This document shows, piece by piece, positions 43,141-53,884 of a stretch of DNA of 64,000 nt. Positions within the stretch are counted from its first letter, which is position 1. Each line of letters starts with the position of its first letter. The notes below the pieces were generated by a model that made no database searches, was not told the DNA's origin, and worked only from the letters and a program-made list of their open reading frames with translations. Source of the DNA: Lojkania enalia (Eukaryota; Ascomycota; Dothideomycetes; Pleosporales); NCBI GenBank assembly GCA_010094045.1, contig ML986632.1, positions 178,350-242,349 on the forward strand. The letters are read 5' to 3'. The position numbers were made by a program, and so were the translations under genes.

Positions 43141-44401
43141 CATTTTGGAGATGAGGACGTTGAGCTTGGGAAGTCCTTGGTATGGCGCACACCGTTGTGC
43201 TGGAAGATCTTCTTATTTCACAAGAGTCGCAAACCTGGTTATGCAAAGATTTTCCGTAGGTTCAAAGAGGTTATATCAAGACAACGTTTTATAAATCCTG
43301 GCTATAGGTTTATGGTCACACGGGCGAATGCGTGATTTGGATCTTATACCTGAATGGTTCCTCTGCATGGGGCAGAGAACATGCGGATTAGAAACTCGCC
43401 CGCACTACTTTAGCCTTCAGCATACTCACGCGACTATTGCGATGCATGTGTTGAGCAATATAGACCAACTATAGAGAAGGGCTCAAATATAGTTACTCTT
43501 CGGTTAACTTACTCAAATTGATTTAGCCGGGAACTGCACCTGGGTGAGTGGTATCTTGGCTAAACTACTACATTGATGGTATAAACATCAATAATTTGAT
43601 CACTTCATTTAGGCGAACACTTCCCCTCAATATAGCCCCACTTTTCTCTTACGGATGAAACTTCCGTCCTTTTAATCGTGCGCTTGTTCAACGGAAATAA
43701 GAATCCGGTCTGCTGGTATCAGGGTCTGGTTGTGAACGGTTCGATGGCACTTCCCTTCCCGAATCAAGCTAATCACGATTCTTAGATAACGGAGCCGTTT
43801 AGGGTTTGGTTTATTCGGGAAATATAAAGGAAAAACTGGGTATGTGCTCTCCCAGATCCTTGCTCCATGAGTGACTATTCGTACTCTACAGTCTGTCCAT
43901 CACCAGCAACTCTCCCTTTGCATCTATGATAGCTCAGAAGACCAAAGCTTTTCATCCGTCTAGAACATCATAGCTAAATCTGCTCGTGGGCCTAGACGTA
44001 GCTTCTCTTCTAGGTTCGGCAAATCTGACGGCAGCTTTCCTTCGACTTCAGCTCAAGCATACTTCCCAGAATGAAAACCGAATTCTAATCGAATCGCGTC
44101 TTTGATTTTTCCTGGCTTGATAGCCCCACCCAGGCTCAACTTGGGTTTTGCTTCAAGGTCACTGGACGGAAGCTGCCAAGTCCACATATCGCTTCACTGC
44201 ATTATCTTGTTTGCCTCTGACACCCCTGCTATCTTTGCAGGCTTTTCTCTTTCGCCAAAGAAGTACACAAGATAGTGGCGGCCATATCCTGTTGTTATTG
44301 GCTCAAGACCTCCGGCGTGGCGAGCTCAAGGACTGAGTGCGATAGGATTAGTTGGGAAGGTGTGGGACGTTCATTCTCTATTGTCGTGTAGTAAAGAAAG
44401 A
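43141..44401. other. Intergenic region upstream of the LPMO gene, no gene seen
   Basis: About 1.26 kb. TATAAAA on the minus strand at 43293-43287 is a candidate TATA box for the LPMO gene. Plus-strand frames (42973-43335, 43106-43294) are antisense to LPMO exons and promoter. Nothing else is seen. Confidence 0.45.
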
Positions 44402-44856
44402 TCAAGATGGTGAATTTTGCTGCTCATCGGACTTGATCCTGATATAAAGTATAGCTGGTCCTGAGCCAAAGCAGCGTTGAATGTCGATACCGTTGGGGGA
44501 TAGCTGAGTCCAGTTCCCGGCGTTCATGTCGAATTGCCATACATCGGATAGTGTATTTCCTGAGGCATCATTTCCTTCATATAGTAGGAGAGAACTAGCA
44601 TGAGCGAGAAGTCTCGCATTGCATCTTGAGCCTGGGCGGAGTCCAAATTTGCTGGTCCCGGGAGAACCCACACTGTTTTCTCAGGGTCGAAGAGCCATAG
44701 TGAAGAATTCTCGTTCAGTACTGTTCCGTAAGAATTGCAACCTCCGTAAACAACAATATTCCCATTAATGATGCATGCTACGTATTTGGTGCTACTTCCG
44801 AGTACCTTCCTGCCCTCATTCTTTGGAAGTGCAGGTTGCAGTTCGCCGTATATCAA
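44402..44856 (-). pseudogene. Kelch-repeat protein fragment with a frameshift
   Basis: Two overlapping minus-strand frames each carry a Kelch-type blade. Frame one (44856 downward) reads NGNIVVYGGCNSYG, then SSLWLFDPEKTVWVL. Frame two, shifted by one base near 44640, reads RLLAHASSLLLYEGNDASGN, then LSDVWQFDMNAGNWTQL. The hydrophobic run, Gly pair and Trp spacing are those of successive Kelch blades, and the second blade has Glu in place of the first Gly of the pair. The frame starts at a TTG with a stop just upstream, and no convincing splice sites join the two, so I call it a decaying remnant of a larger Kelch protein. A sequencing error is the alternative for the frameshift only. Confidence 0.65.
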
Positions 44857-45255
44857 GCTCTCCAGGCCGTCGGTTCAGTCAATGTGAGCTTTCGAGTCGG
44901 CAATATATAGAAAAGGATCGTCTTCATGATAATTAAAGCGCATAAGTAGATGAGATTGAATCGGTCGGTGATTCAAATTTGACGTACAAGATCTATTTTT
45001 CTAGACGATTTGAAGCTAAAATCTCAATATAGAGTAGAATGATTCTTTGGAGTAAGACGATGAGACTGAGGAGAGTAGGGAAAGCACTGGATACTATTTG
45101 ACCAATTACAATCACGTCAAATTATTTTAACCATGCCAGGCTCCGGAAGAAGTTTATCTATATATATCTATTTACAACGATGATGATAATAATCGAGGCC
45201 AATAAATATCCTCGAATATTCCTTTCCCGAAAGCCCTAGCTCAGGACTAAAGTCT
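44857..45255. other. Spacer beside the Kelch remnant, no gene seen
   Basis: 399 bp of AT-richer DNA between the Kelch fragment and the peptidase stop codon. It may include further decayed sequence of the Kelch gene, but I cannot identify any. Confidence 0.4.
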
Positions 45256-46958
45256 TTATAGCCCAAAATGTCCTCTCTTCAGAAGCCGTCTTTTCGCAGA
45301 AACAGGACTCTCAAAAGGCTTGTTCTCCACATCACACATGATACCGGGGGAGGGAAGCTCTCCGGTCTCTAAGAACTTCAACAAATGCCCAGAAGTGCAG
45401 TTCGACTTGGCGACTTGAAGACCGTGGCCTACAGCATCTTGCTTTAGAACGACAGATCCAGGAAAAAAGGCAGCCATCTTGTCAGCGCTGGAGGCGACAG
45501 GATCGATACGGTTGGAGGTAAAGAGCATCGGGGTATTCGTTCTCGTGGTCTTGCTGAACCCCTTAAACACTTGATTTTCCGGAGGCGCAAACTGCAATGA
45601 CCGACATTGCAAGGTAATGATAGAAGCCCACACCCCACCCACATATTGGCTGATGCCCTCCAGCGTGTCGACATAGCTACGCCACTTATCCACGGTCGAA
45701 ATGTTGTATCGCCCGTTCATATCATTACAAGCTATAAGCAATTTTGGCTGAACGCTGCTATACGCATCGCCATCCCAATTGCATTCGGCTTTCGGCATGG
45801 TATCTGCTGTCCCGAATGCTGCAACATTCTGTTCTAGCCCAAGGAATAATTGAGCTAGAAATTGAAATTGCGCATTCGCATCGTACAAAGCGAGCAGAAG
45901 AAAGCCTCGAATATCAGTAGCCTTTATAATTACTGGAAAGTCGACAATAGCGGGATCGGAGATAGGGATTGGATTCTTCTCAACGTTTTCCAGAACAGCA
46001 TCAAATCTTCGTCCAATGGCTTCGGGGCTGGAGTCGTTACGATAGAATGCGCAAGCTGGACCGGCTTCGAAGCAAAATTTGAAAAAGGAGCGCACAGCCT
46101 TATCGGCTAACAGCACATTCTGAGTCCAGGATCCACCGTAATGGTCCTCCACATCGACTACTCCATCGATAATGAATCTACCCACACGATTTGGGAAGAG
46201 CTCGGCAAAGGTTGTCCCGAGAGTGGATCCGTAGCTCACTCCATAATAGTTTACTTTTGCGGCGTCGGGATCCTCTCCCTTACTCTCAGCTAGTTTCTCA
46301 GCGTACTGCAGCATATCTCTTGCGGTGGCCGGTGTATTCGCATAGTTTGCATCCTGTTTAAGGGTCCGAGAACACCAATCCCCGAATCCACCCGCGGCTT
46401 GGAATTGGTTGACTAGTGATGTGTCACTTTTCGGATCATAGTCGGCATAATACTGGGTATCGTAATAATCTCGGACGGCAGGCCGGCCCTCGAAGCAGTC
46501 GAGGTTCGGGCCACTGTTATTCACGCCTCGAGGATCCATCCCCACAATATTGTAGGTCGTCCCTAGAAGACGTTCCAGATCAAATATAGCTTGCATTGTA
46601 TATGCCACGCCGGATCCTCCAGGGCCTCCAGGGTTGATCAATATATCACCCTTAGCGGGCTCCTGTGATGCAGATTTTCTGAGAAACGCAACATTGGTGG
46701 TGCCAATACTTGGGTCGTCGTAATCAAGAGGGACCTCAAGGTTGGCGCAGGTGAAATTATTAAAGCATGGAACCCAATTGAGGGATGATGAGACCGGAAT
46801 CTAGTGCAAATTAGCATGCATCGATGTTGTAAGACCGGAGACCATACGTCGCTAAAACTCCAAGCTATAGTCTCGTTTGTCTCATTATTTCTAATTGAGA
46901 GAGGTGATGCAAAGGCAGACGTGACGAGCCCGAAAAGGGGCCAAACTTGAAGGATCAT
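45256..46958 (-). CDS. Secreted alpha/beta-hydrolase peptidase, S33 tripeptidyl-aminopeptidase type (551 aa)
   Basis: Two exons: 46958-46848 and 46800-45256 (1656 nt). MILQVWPLFGLVTSAFAS is a signal peptide. The mature protein has the oxyanion segment NPGGPGGSG, MDPRGVNNSGP, the nucleophile elbow GVSYGST with Ser226, an Asp in SNRIDPVAS and a His in VGHGLQ followed by SNCTSGHL, the arrangement of TAP-like S33 exopeptidases (tripeptidyl aminopeptidase/SlpD family), which release short peptides from protein N termini. Several NxS/T sites are in the mature part, in keeping with secretion. The family's C-terminal TAP-like domain (from about residue 430) is present, and length agrees with fungal members (520-600). 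The ATG at 46958 is chosen since only a GTG lies farther upstream. Confidence 0.92.
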
Positions 46959-49024
46959 ATTGAAGCTCAAAACCGGTGTACTATCTGGACGTGACCGACT
47001 AAGGTTGATTAAATGAAAGGGGAAGAAATATTGTGAATGATCTAAAAAAATAATGGCAAGGAATTGATCATTTATATTTTGACCTCCTTTAGGCACCAAA
47101 ATTTAAAGCTGGAGCCGGTCTGAATTAGGAGCGAGGCTTAGCCACTTCGTCATCTACATGGAGTACGATTTTTACCTAAGCTGCATTTCCGCAGAAGTGC
47201 CGAAATCCGAAATTGCTCATCATACATTGTATGGCTGAGCTCGAACGGGGAGAGCGTTAGCCCTGCTTCTTGTGAAAGACTTCCCAATGAGGCAACTTCA
47301 CGAATCACGTGATGCACTCTTTTATCCATTTTGGGAATAAAATGATCCCAGTCCTTTGTGCGGGGCACGTACGGCGCTCTCCAAGGCTGAACGCAGGCAG
47401 TTACCGGTCAAGTAATATAGTTCCAATTTCATACTTGAACGTGTCGAGGCAGCCGATGTAAGCCTAGCATGATAGTAGAAGGGAGGTTTTATATAGTATT
47501 TCTGCTTACGTACAAGTTATACTCTGACTGAAATTACTTTTGCGATTCTTTATATTTCCTTTCGGTCGTACGAGGACGATATAGTATTTTTGATCCTTCT
47601 GATTTGTCTCAGCTGCGCTTACGCATGTTGCAATGAAGGGCTGGCATTGTAGTAGGGCCATGAACTGAATTGATCAAAGCACAGAGCATATCGAAACTAG
47701 TTTCGGAATATCCGTGCTAGACTTACAATACGCCGAATGCCGATATTACTTGCTTAGTGTGCACGTTGGCGATGGGATTAGGATCAGTGAGATTCTCTGC
47801 ATTAAAAGAGCAGTTTCCTACCTCACTATCCATCTGGATGCGGCGAGCCGAAAACTTGAAGGATACTGTCGAGACCTCCCATCGGACTGATGATATCTGA
47901 CACTTGCCGGGAAGGCTAATGCTAGTAGTTTCATAAAGTATTTAACAAGGCGCCATAGCGAGCACGTTACTTGGGTAGCCTTCGTCGTCTCTCGCAATTC
48001 CTAGCATACAAGGCAACGCAAATGGGTGTTGGGCGAACTGACAGAGTCGGTCGTTGGGTCAAGTGACAAAGATAAACCGATAAGGGCTGATGAAATATCA
48101 TCCTTTACTTACTACTACTGCATCCTTTGTTCTCTGCTTGGGGATATACCTCCATGTACGTTTGCTGAGCTGGGTTATGTGAATGGGCTGAAAACGATTG
48201 CATCTTATGGTGCTGGCAGGAAGTTTGGATATACGCCCAATCACTTCCTCAAGTGTGCGTGAAGAGTCTGAGTTAGGCTTACTAGCCTACGTTCGCTTTC
48301 GGCGTCGTAGAAACATTTGCGGCTCTGACGAAGACCACCACAAGTCGGAATAATACGAACCTAGCGTCCTGCCGATCGATCGCATACCCAAAGGTATTAG
48401 TAAGATTCAGTGGCAGAATGCTGGTACGTGACTTGCCGATCAATTCGCCACTCTTGTATCCATACATCATCCATATAATTTTAGTACAAGATCCCTGACA
48501 AACAACTCATGTGACAACATCCAAGAACTCGTATGTGCTCCGCGACAGCCGGTATTTAACGTCTGCGTCCCTAGCATTGATTCAGGTCCTAAGTATCGCC
48601 TTACCGTGCGTGCCGGCCTGAATGTAAGGCGACCCTGCGTCCTCACTCTTGATTAGTAGAATCCTGGTTCGTAGAATACATCATTGTTCGTGTTTAGATG
48701 CGCTAGCTTACCGCTTAGGAGAATTATATATTGATTCGCACAACCATCCCTCGACAGAATGTTACCTGAAAGTGGCGCAAGGAAACTATGCGAATGAGGC
48801 GAATGATGTAGCGCAAGGCTATTATAAGCTAGGATGGCATGCTATATCTCGATGACGGATGAAGAAATATAAATTGGATAAGAATTTCTACAGCAACGGT
48901 CCTCGAATCTTTACTTCCAACTTATTTCTTGCTACAGACATCGATTGTATTAATAGTGAATTAGCAACAGTCTTTACAATATCTCATTGCATTGTACCTC
49001 TCCATTAATTCCTGTAAATCCAAT
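46959..49024. other. Long divergent intergenic region, no gene seen
   Basis: About 2.1 kb between the S33 peptidase (minus) and the small secreted protein (plus). Minor frames at 47150-47368 and 48026-48262 show no domain or signal peptide. Composition is mixed and lacks the strong AT skew of the repeat island. Confidence 0.45.
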
Positions 49025-49605
49025 ATGCGCGCCAGCCAAATACTCAGTTTCTTCCCCATCCTCGCGCCCCTCACACTCGCGGCCCCTCCTCTAACGACCC
49101 TCACTCTAAGCGACATAAACTACTCCTCAAACAAAATCTACTCCACACCAGCCCATCTCGCCACCTACGGCGGCTACATCGATTTCAACGTCAGCAACTC
49201 GAATCCCGCCGTTTCATACGTAGCACACTGCTCTGCGAGAGGCCTTCACCTCAATGATTTCTTCTATGGCGAGCTAGTGTACAATTGTGAGGTGCCGGAC
49301 GGAGTCCAGAGCGTTACGAATTTCACTTATTCGACGCCTGGATACCGGTTTACGGTGAACCAGACCTGGGTTGAGGACGGGTGAGTATCCTCCCTAATTT
49401 ATCCCGGATTTTTTGGCATGAGTTAGTGGCTAATAAGCGTAGTAAAACGTATCTTGCAATGGGAGCTGGCAAGGCAGATTTAAACTGCGAGCGAACGGAG
49501 TGGACAAATGACGATTGGGAAATGGGGCAGATCTACTACACTGAGAATGTCGAGTGCGAGACGGGTAGCCTGACGATTGTACCGAATGTTACGTGGAGTT
49601 GCTAA
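49025..49605 (+). CDS. Small secreted cysteine-containing protein (172 aa)
   Basis: Two exons: 49025-49380 and 49443-49605 (519 nt); the intron has GTGAGT and ends CGTAG. ATG 49025 gives MRASQILSFFPILAPLTLAA, a signal peptide with cleavage near residue 19. The mature part has cysteines in AHCSARG, YNCEVPD, LNCERTE, VECETG and the terminal WSC, repeated Asn-x-Ser/Thr sites (NVSNSN, NFTYS, NQTW, NVTW) and Tyr-rich strands, which resembles the AA1-like/AltA1-type secreted fold, but I cannot confirm that family by reading. It may act outside the cell as an effector-like or wall-associated protein; that is inference from size and secretion only. Confidence 0.8.
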
Positions 49606-50829
49606 GCTCTATATGCACTAAATAAGATGTACAAATCATGGATTCATTCGCTCAAATGCTTCTCAATATGAGATGTCTCATGGTTTTCGTCCGTCTGCTC
49701 ATTAATTCAGTCCCAACGCGAGAGAGCAATGCGTAACGATTTTGCCATTTGTCGGCAATAAACCCTCTTGAGAAATATACCCCCTCTCCCCTATGCTAAC
49801 TACCGCAACCCGTTTCTCTTGGACATCACCAGCCACAATTCTCTCCCATCCAACCACTTCCGCCTAACATGTGGAAATCTACACATTCACCGACCAGCAA
49901 CGACGAACGTTATCTTTGATTCCGATAAACAAGCCAGCATTCGGGATTTATTTCTGCTTCAGATAACATGCATACATTGCCTAAAACCCTGCAAAAGGAA
50001 TAGTCTGTCCTTGACTATTCTTACAAATCATCGAAACCGAGTCATTGGTCAAGTCCATGACGCAGTGGATCCGGGTTGGTCACTTGGAATTGTTCTTGGA
50101 ATGCTGGTTAGCTAGTTTTAAAATGGCTTTTCTATACGGAACAATATGCTGCTGAAAGCTGCCACCAAAAAAAAAAAAAAAAAAAAAAAAAAACTTCAAC
50201 ACACTACTAGTCAAAACCCTAGGCCTTATTATAAAGCTCATCTTCCACCAGGCCGCTCCTCGCATCAAAAAGCCATACGCTCTCACGAATACACGTCGCC
50301 AGCAAAACAAACCAAAAACTAAAATATGCCTTCTCGATTTATTTCTCAATTACACAATAGCCAACCACCCACATCTGCATCTACTTGCCTAACAATATAT
50401 TGATACAAGGAGTGTACGACGAGCTGCCGCCCTCCCTCCTCAGAGGTCCCGACATGCCCATCAGGAATTACCTCTTCATAGTAAAAATCCTATTTTCAAT
50501 ATACGAGATTGGAATAATATCCAAGAAATGGAACAAGCCTCAAAGCGCGTTCATGCAATGCAATCCCAAACATGACTAGAGCCTACATCGACGCTACTCA
50601 AGCTAAGCACCTCTTCCTCCTCGCTTCTCTCTTTTTACCCAACACTTCAAGAAAATGCATACAAGAAAAAGGAAATGTTATGATATAGACAGCGGAACTC
50701 CCGATTTTCAATTCAAAGTCGCCAAAACACCAAAAGGGGACAATAAAGAAGGACATGAAATTGGGCAAAGGAGAGGCGAGATGTACTCATGAAATCGACC
50801 GTAAAATATTCGCAAAATGGTGGGTGAGA
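49606..50829. other. Intergenic region with an A27 run, no gene seen
   Basis: About 1.2 kb between convergent genes. A27 at 50167-50193. Open frames near it are chance translations. It holds two 3' ends. Confidence 0.45.
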
Positions 50830-52282
50830 TCATACTACGACGAGTCCTAGGACGGCAACTACGATAGCCAATGCGGAACCGCTAATTCTTCCGAGGCCGG
50901 GTTCTACGAGAGATGAGCCGCTACCCTCGCCGCCCGCATTTTGGACGAAGTCTTGGCCGCCTCCGGCACCATTGTCAGATGCGCCGGTTGCGGCTGGGGA
51001 GTCGGCTCCACCCGATGCAGTTGCTTGGACAGCAGCAGCAGCAGAGGACTGCCCTTCGTCGCGATTACCGCCTCCGGGGTTACCGCCGGGAACCGTCTCA
51101 ACGCTCTTTGTCGGCTTTGGCGCATTGCTAGCAGTGGTAGCGCCGAAGTCTGGGTCTTCACCGGTGGCGTATAGAGATCCGAGGATAATCAAATCATCAC
51201 TAATCTCGATGGTGTTGTTGGTCGCTTTAAGGTCGGTATACTTGTATACTTTTGAGCCCTTCTTTTGAACCATTGGTGGGGGATCGTAGCACTCGACCGT
51301 GACTTCTGAAACCCGGGCGTAGTAATAGCCATTTTGCATGTAAGGTGAGTTCCAGTCGATCTCACCACCAGCCCAGTCAATCGTACCCTTTGCGTTGGAG
51401 GGAAGGCCTGCGGGCCAGAGAGACAGCATGACACGGGAGGGCGTCTGGGGATAGTCGAAGCGGTCAGACGTTTTATTCCAAGTATCCTTGCGCATAAGGG
51501 TGCGCTTCTTGTCGCCATCAATGTACCAATCCAACTGATCCGGCTTCCAATCGATACAGTATTCGTGTAGTTTCTCGACCGTATTGCCGTTTTCGACTGT
51601 CAGATTCGCACTGTTCGTGTCTGAATTGGAAAGTCAGTATTCGTCTAGAAAACGCGTGTGATGGGAAACTTACAGACTGTGACACCCTGAGAGTAAAAGT
51701 TAGATTGCGCAGTATCAATGTCGACGCCAATGAATTCGAAGTCGATTTCGTCCTTGACATCCGACATCATGATGAAAGCTGTGACCACGCCCTTGCCTTG
51801 GCTGGTCGTCATTTTGGCACAAATCTTGCCGTACCAGACATAATGTGTCGAAGCCAATAGTGTTCCAACGGTACCTTCAGCCATTGTGAGGAGGAGGGAG
51901 TCCTCGTAGATTACGGGCTTGCCCTGAGACTGCCAGTTGATGTCGGAGGCATCTCCAAGGTACTTGTCAATGGACTGTACATCGTCGAGCGAATTGAGCT
52001 TGTAGGTAGCGTCTTTGCAAACAGGGCCACGGTGGCAGGGGTACTTCTTGAGATCGTGTGAAGCGCGAACATCACATCCACCCAAGCAGAAGGCGCCGAC
52101 ACCGCAGACATTGTACGCTGGGGGGGATTAGCAATTGTAGCGTTAAGAGAAACGCAGAGGATCTCACCAGAGCAGCATGGCGAGTCCTCTGGACACTGGC
52201 TTCCAACGTCGCAGGATATGGTAGCGGATACAGGAGTTAAGAGGGCGGCCGCGAGGGCAGCGACAAGTGCGCGTCGGAGCAT
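50830..52282 (-). CDS. GPI-anchored GH16 Crh-type chitin-glucan transglycosidase (449 aa)
   Basis: Three exons: 52282-52168, 52117-51674, 51620-50830 (1350 nt). Signal peptide MLRRALVAALAAALLTPVSA, then a Cys-rich N-terminal module (SCDVGSQCPEDSPCCS, CGVGAFCLGGC) as in Utr2/Crh1. The GH16 catalytic motif DEIDFEF is at 161-167, with both Glu residues present. EYCIDWKPDQLDWYIDGD and PSRVMLSLWPAGLP follow the Crh pattern, and MQNGYYYARVSEVTVECYDPP is the C-terminal strand of the jelly roll. A Ser/Gly/Pro/Ala-rich linker (about 345-425) ends in a hydrophobic tail (GSALAIVVAVLGLVVV), a GPI-attachment signal. Crh enzymes link chitin to beta-glucan at the cell wall. All key parts are intact. Confidence 0.96.
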
Positions 52283-53884
52283 GGTCGATGTTGTGACCGT
52301 GTCGGACCGCCTGATGCTGTGTAAGGATGCAAAGAACGGCGTGCAGCTGTTAGTCAAGAAGGCGCCGGCTTTGTCGCTGTAGGTGGTGATATATGGGCAA
52401 ACGACTGTCTATATCGAGCGGGCTTCCAAGTTCTGATGCTGAAACAGCAGGCGCGAGGATCCAGGGACGAGCGAGTGCCGAGTTCAGCGAATGAGAGGGG
52501 AATGTTGGGCTCCCCTGAATTAAGCAGGAACAAGGTAGCGAGCGTCGGAGGAATATTAACAATATACGTATAGTGGAGCGAAAGAAGGGTACAACGAAAG
52601 GAAACGAGGCGCGGAGGGAGAAGAAGAGCTGTACAGAGCGAGCGACAGGAGAGAAACAAGGGGTTGGAATAGTACGCGGACAAAGGGCCCAGTTCGATGC
52701 GGTGAGGTGTCAGCCGCCCTGGCAAAAATGGTCGTGTGGGTCGAGTCTGGAGGAGGGCGCTAGGGTCGAATGCGGAAGGCGGCTACCCGCCTTTGGCCTG
52801 CATCATGCAGGTCACGGCCCGGCGGCGAACCACGGCCAGCACTCCTGCCGTGCAGGATCAGGATCGGGCTGATGGCGAGGCCGCCGATGCGCATTATTGT
52901 GATTGATGTCCGTCGTCGGCGTTGTTGTTGTTGTAGATAGCGTGCTGCGAACCAAAGTTGGAATTAGAGTCGGAAAGGGCGACCAAGTGCGTGCATCGTT
53001 ACTCCTTCCGCTCCCTCGGGGTTGGCAGTTGATAGTGGTGGAGCAACGCTGTCGGTATTTTTAGTCGCTTCTAACCCCATAAAAACGTTTCTGCTCATGC
53101 CAGATACAGGGTCCCGTTTGGGGAATACATACCACAATAATGGAACGCAATGACGCAGCGTCGGGATGCCTTCCACTATTACCGTTACTATTGCTACGGC
53201 TGCTACGCGGGACCATGGTTCGCAGCTCGTGGCTCGTGGCTCGTGGCTTGTGGCTTGTTGTTCGCGTCGCTATACCCTCTTGGGTAGGCGCGCCCGATGG
53301 TGTGGTCGTGTCACCTGCTGGATACGATTGTCTCTCCACATGAAAAACACAAACACCATTATCGATCTGCGAATCCGACCAAGCACTGCCCAATTTCATC
53401 TCGACTATCCTCCTAGAGTTGACTGAACGGAAGCGCAATGTCGGACCTTACTGTCGACCGTTCTCTAAGACACGCATGCACATGTACTGCGACATCCGAA
53501 GCTGAAATCTCGGAATGTCTTTCATACGGCATTCTTACGGGTCATCAAAATCTTTGCTTTACGCTATCTCTCATAGCGATTTCATATCCTAACGTCGGGG
53601 TTCCTTGAGCTTTGTTGTTTTGCTTTTGTAGGCTTTCCTTCAAGCCACATGGTCTGGGACTGCGATGAAGGCAGTCTTGCACAAGTACTATTGGCCTGCA
53701 TCTGCCATGGCTTGCATGCTGAGGCAGACTCGGCTGAACCGCAGTCACCCACGTCCAACCGAGAATAATAAAAACCAGCCATGTCCCTTCCATATATTTT
53801 TTATTTTTTATTTTTATTTTTTTTTTTTTGGGAGCTCTCCTTCTTGCACCTCCTCGAACTTCCTTTCTACTATGCATGCTTGCA
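52283..53884. other. Divergent intergenic region, no gene seen
   Basis: About 1.6 kb between the Crh gene and the ankyrin gene. It has a tandem heptamer at 53224-53258 and a T-rich stretch with interspersed A at 53799-53830 just upstream of the ankyrin start, probably part of its promoter or leader. Frames seen are chance or antisense. Confidence 0.45.
53224..53258. repeat. Tandem heptamer GCTCGTG, five units
   Basis: Three perfect GCTCGTG units and two with C-to-T changes (GCTTGTG, GCTTGTT). Short local repeat; it falls inside a chance open frame. Confidence 0.75.

Noticed and set aside
47150..47368. 72-codon minus-strand frame
   Set aside because: Starts at GTG and has no recognisable feature; too short to support.
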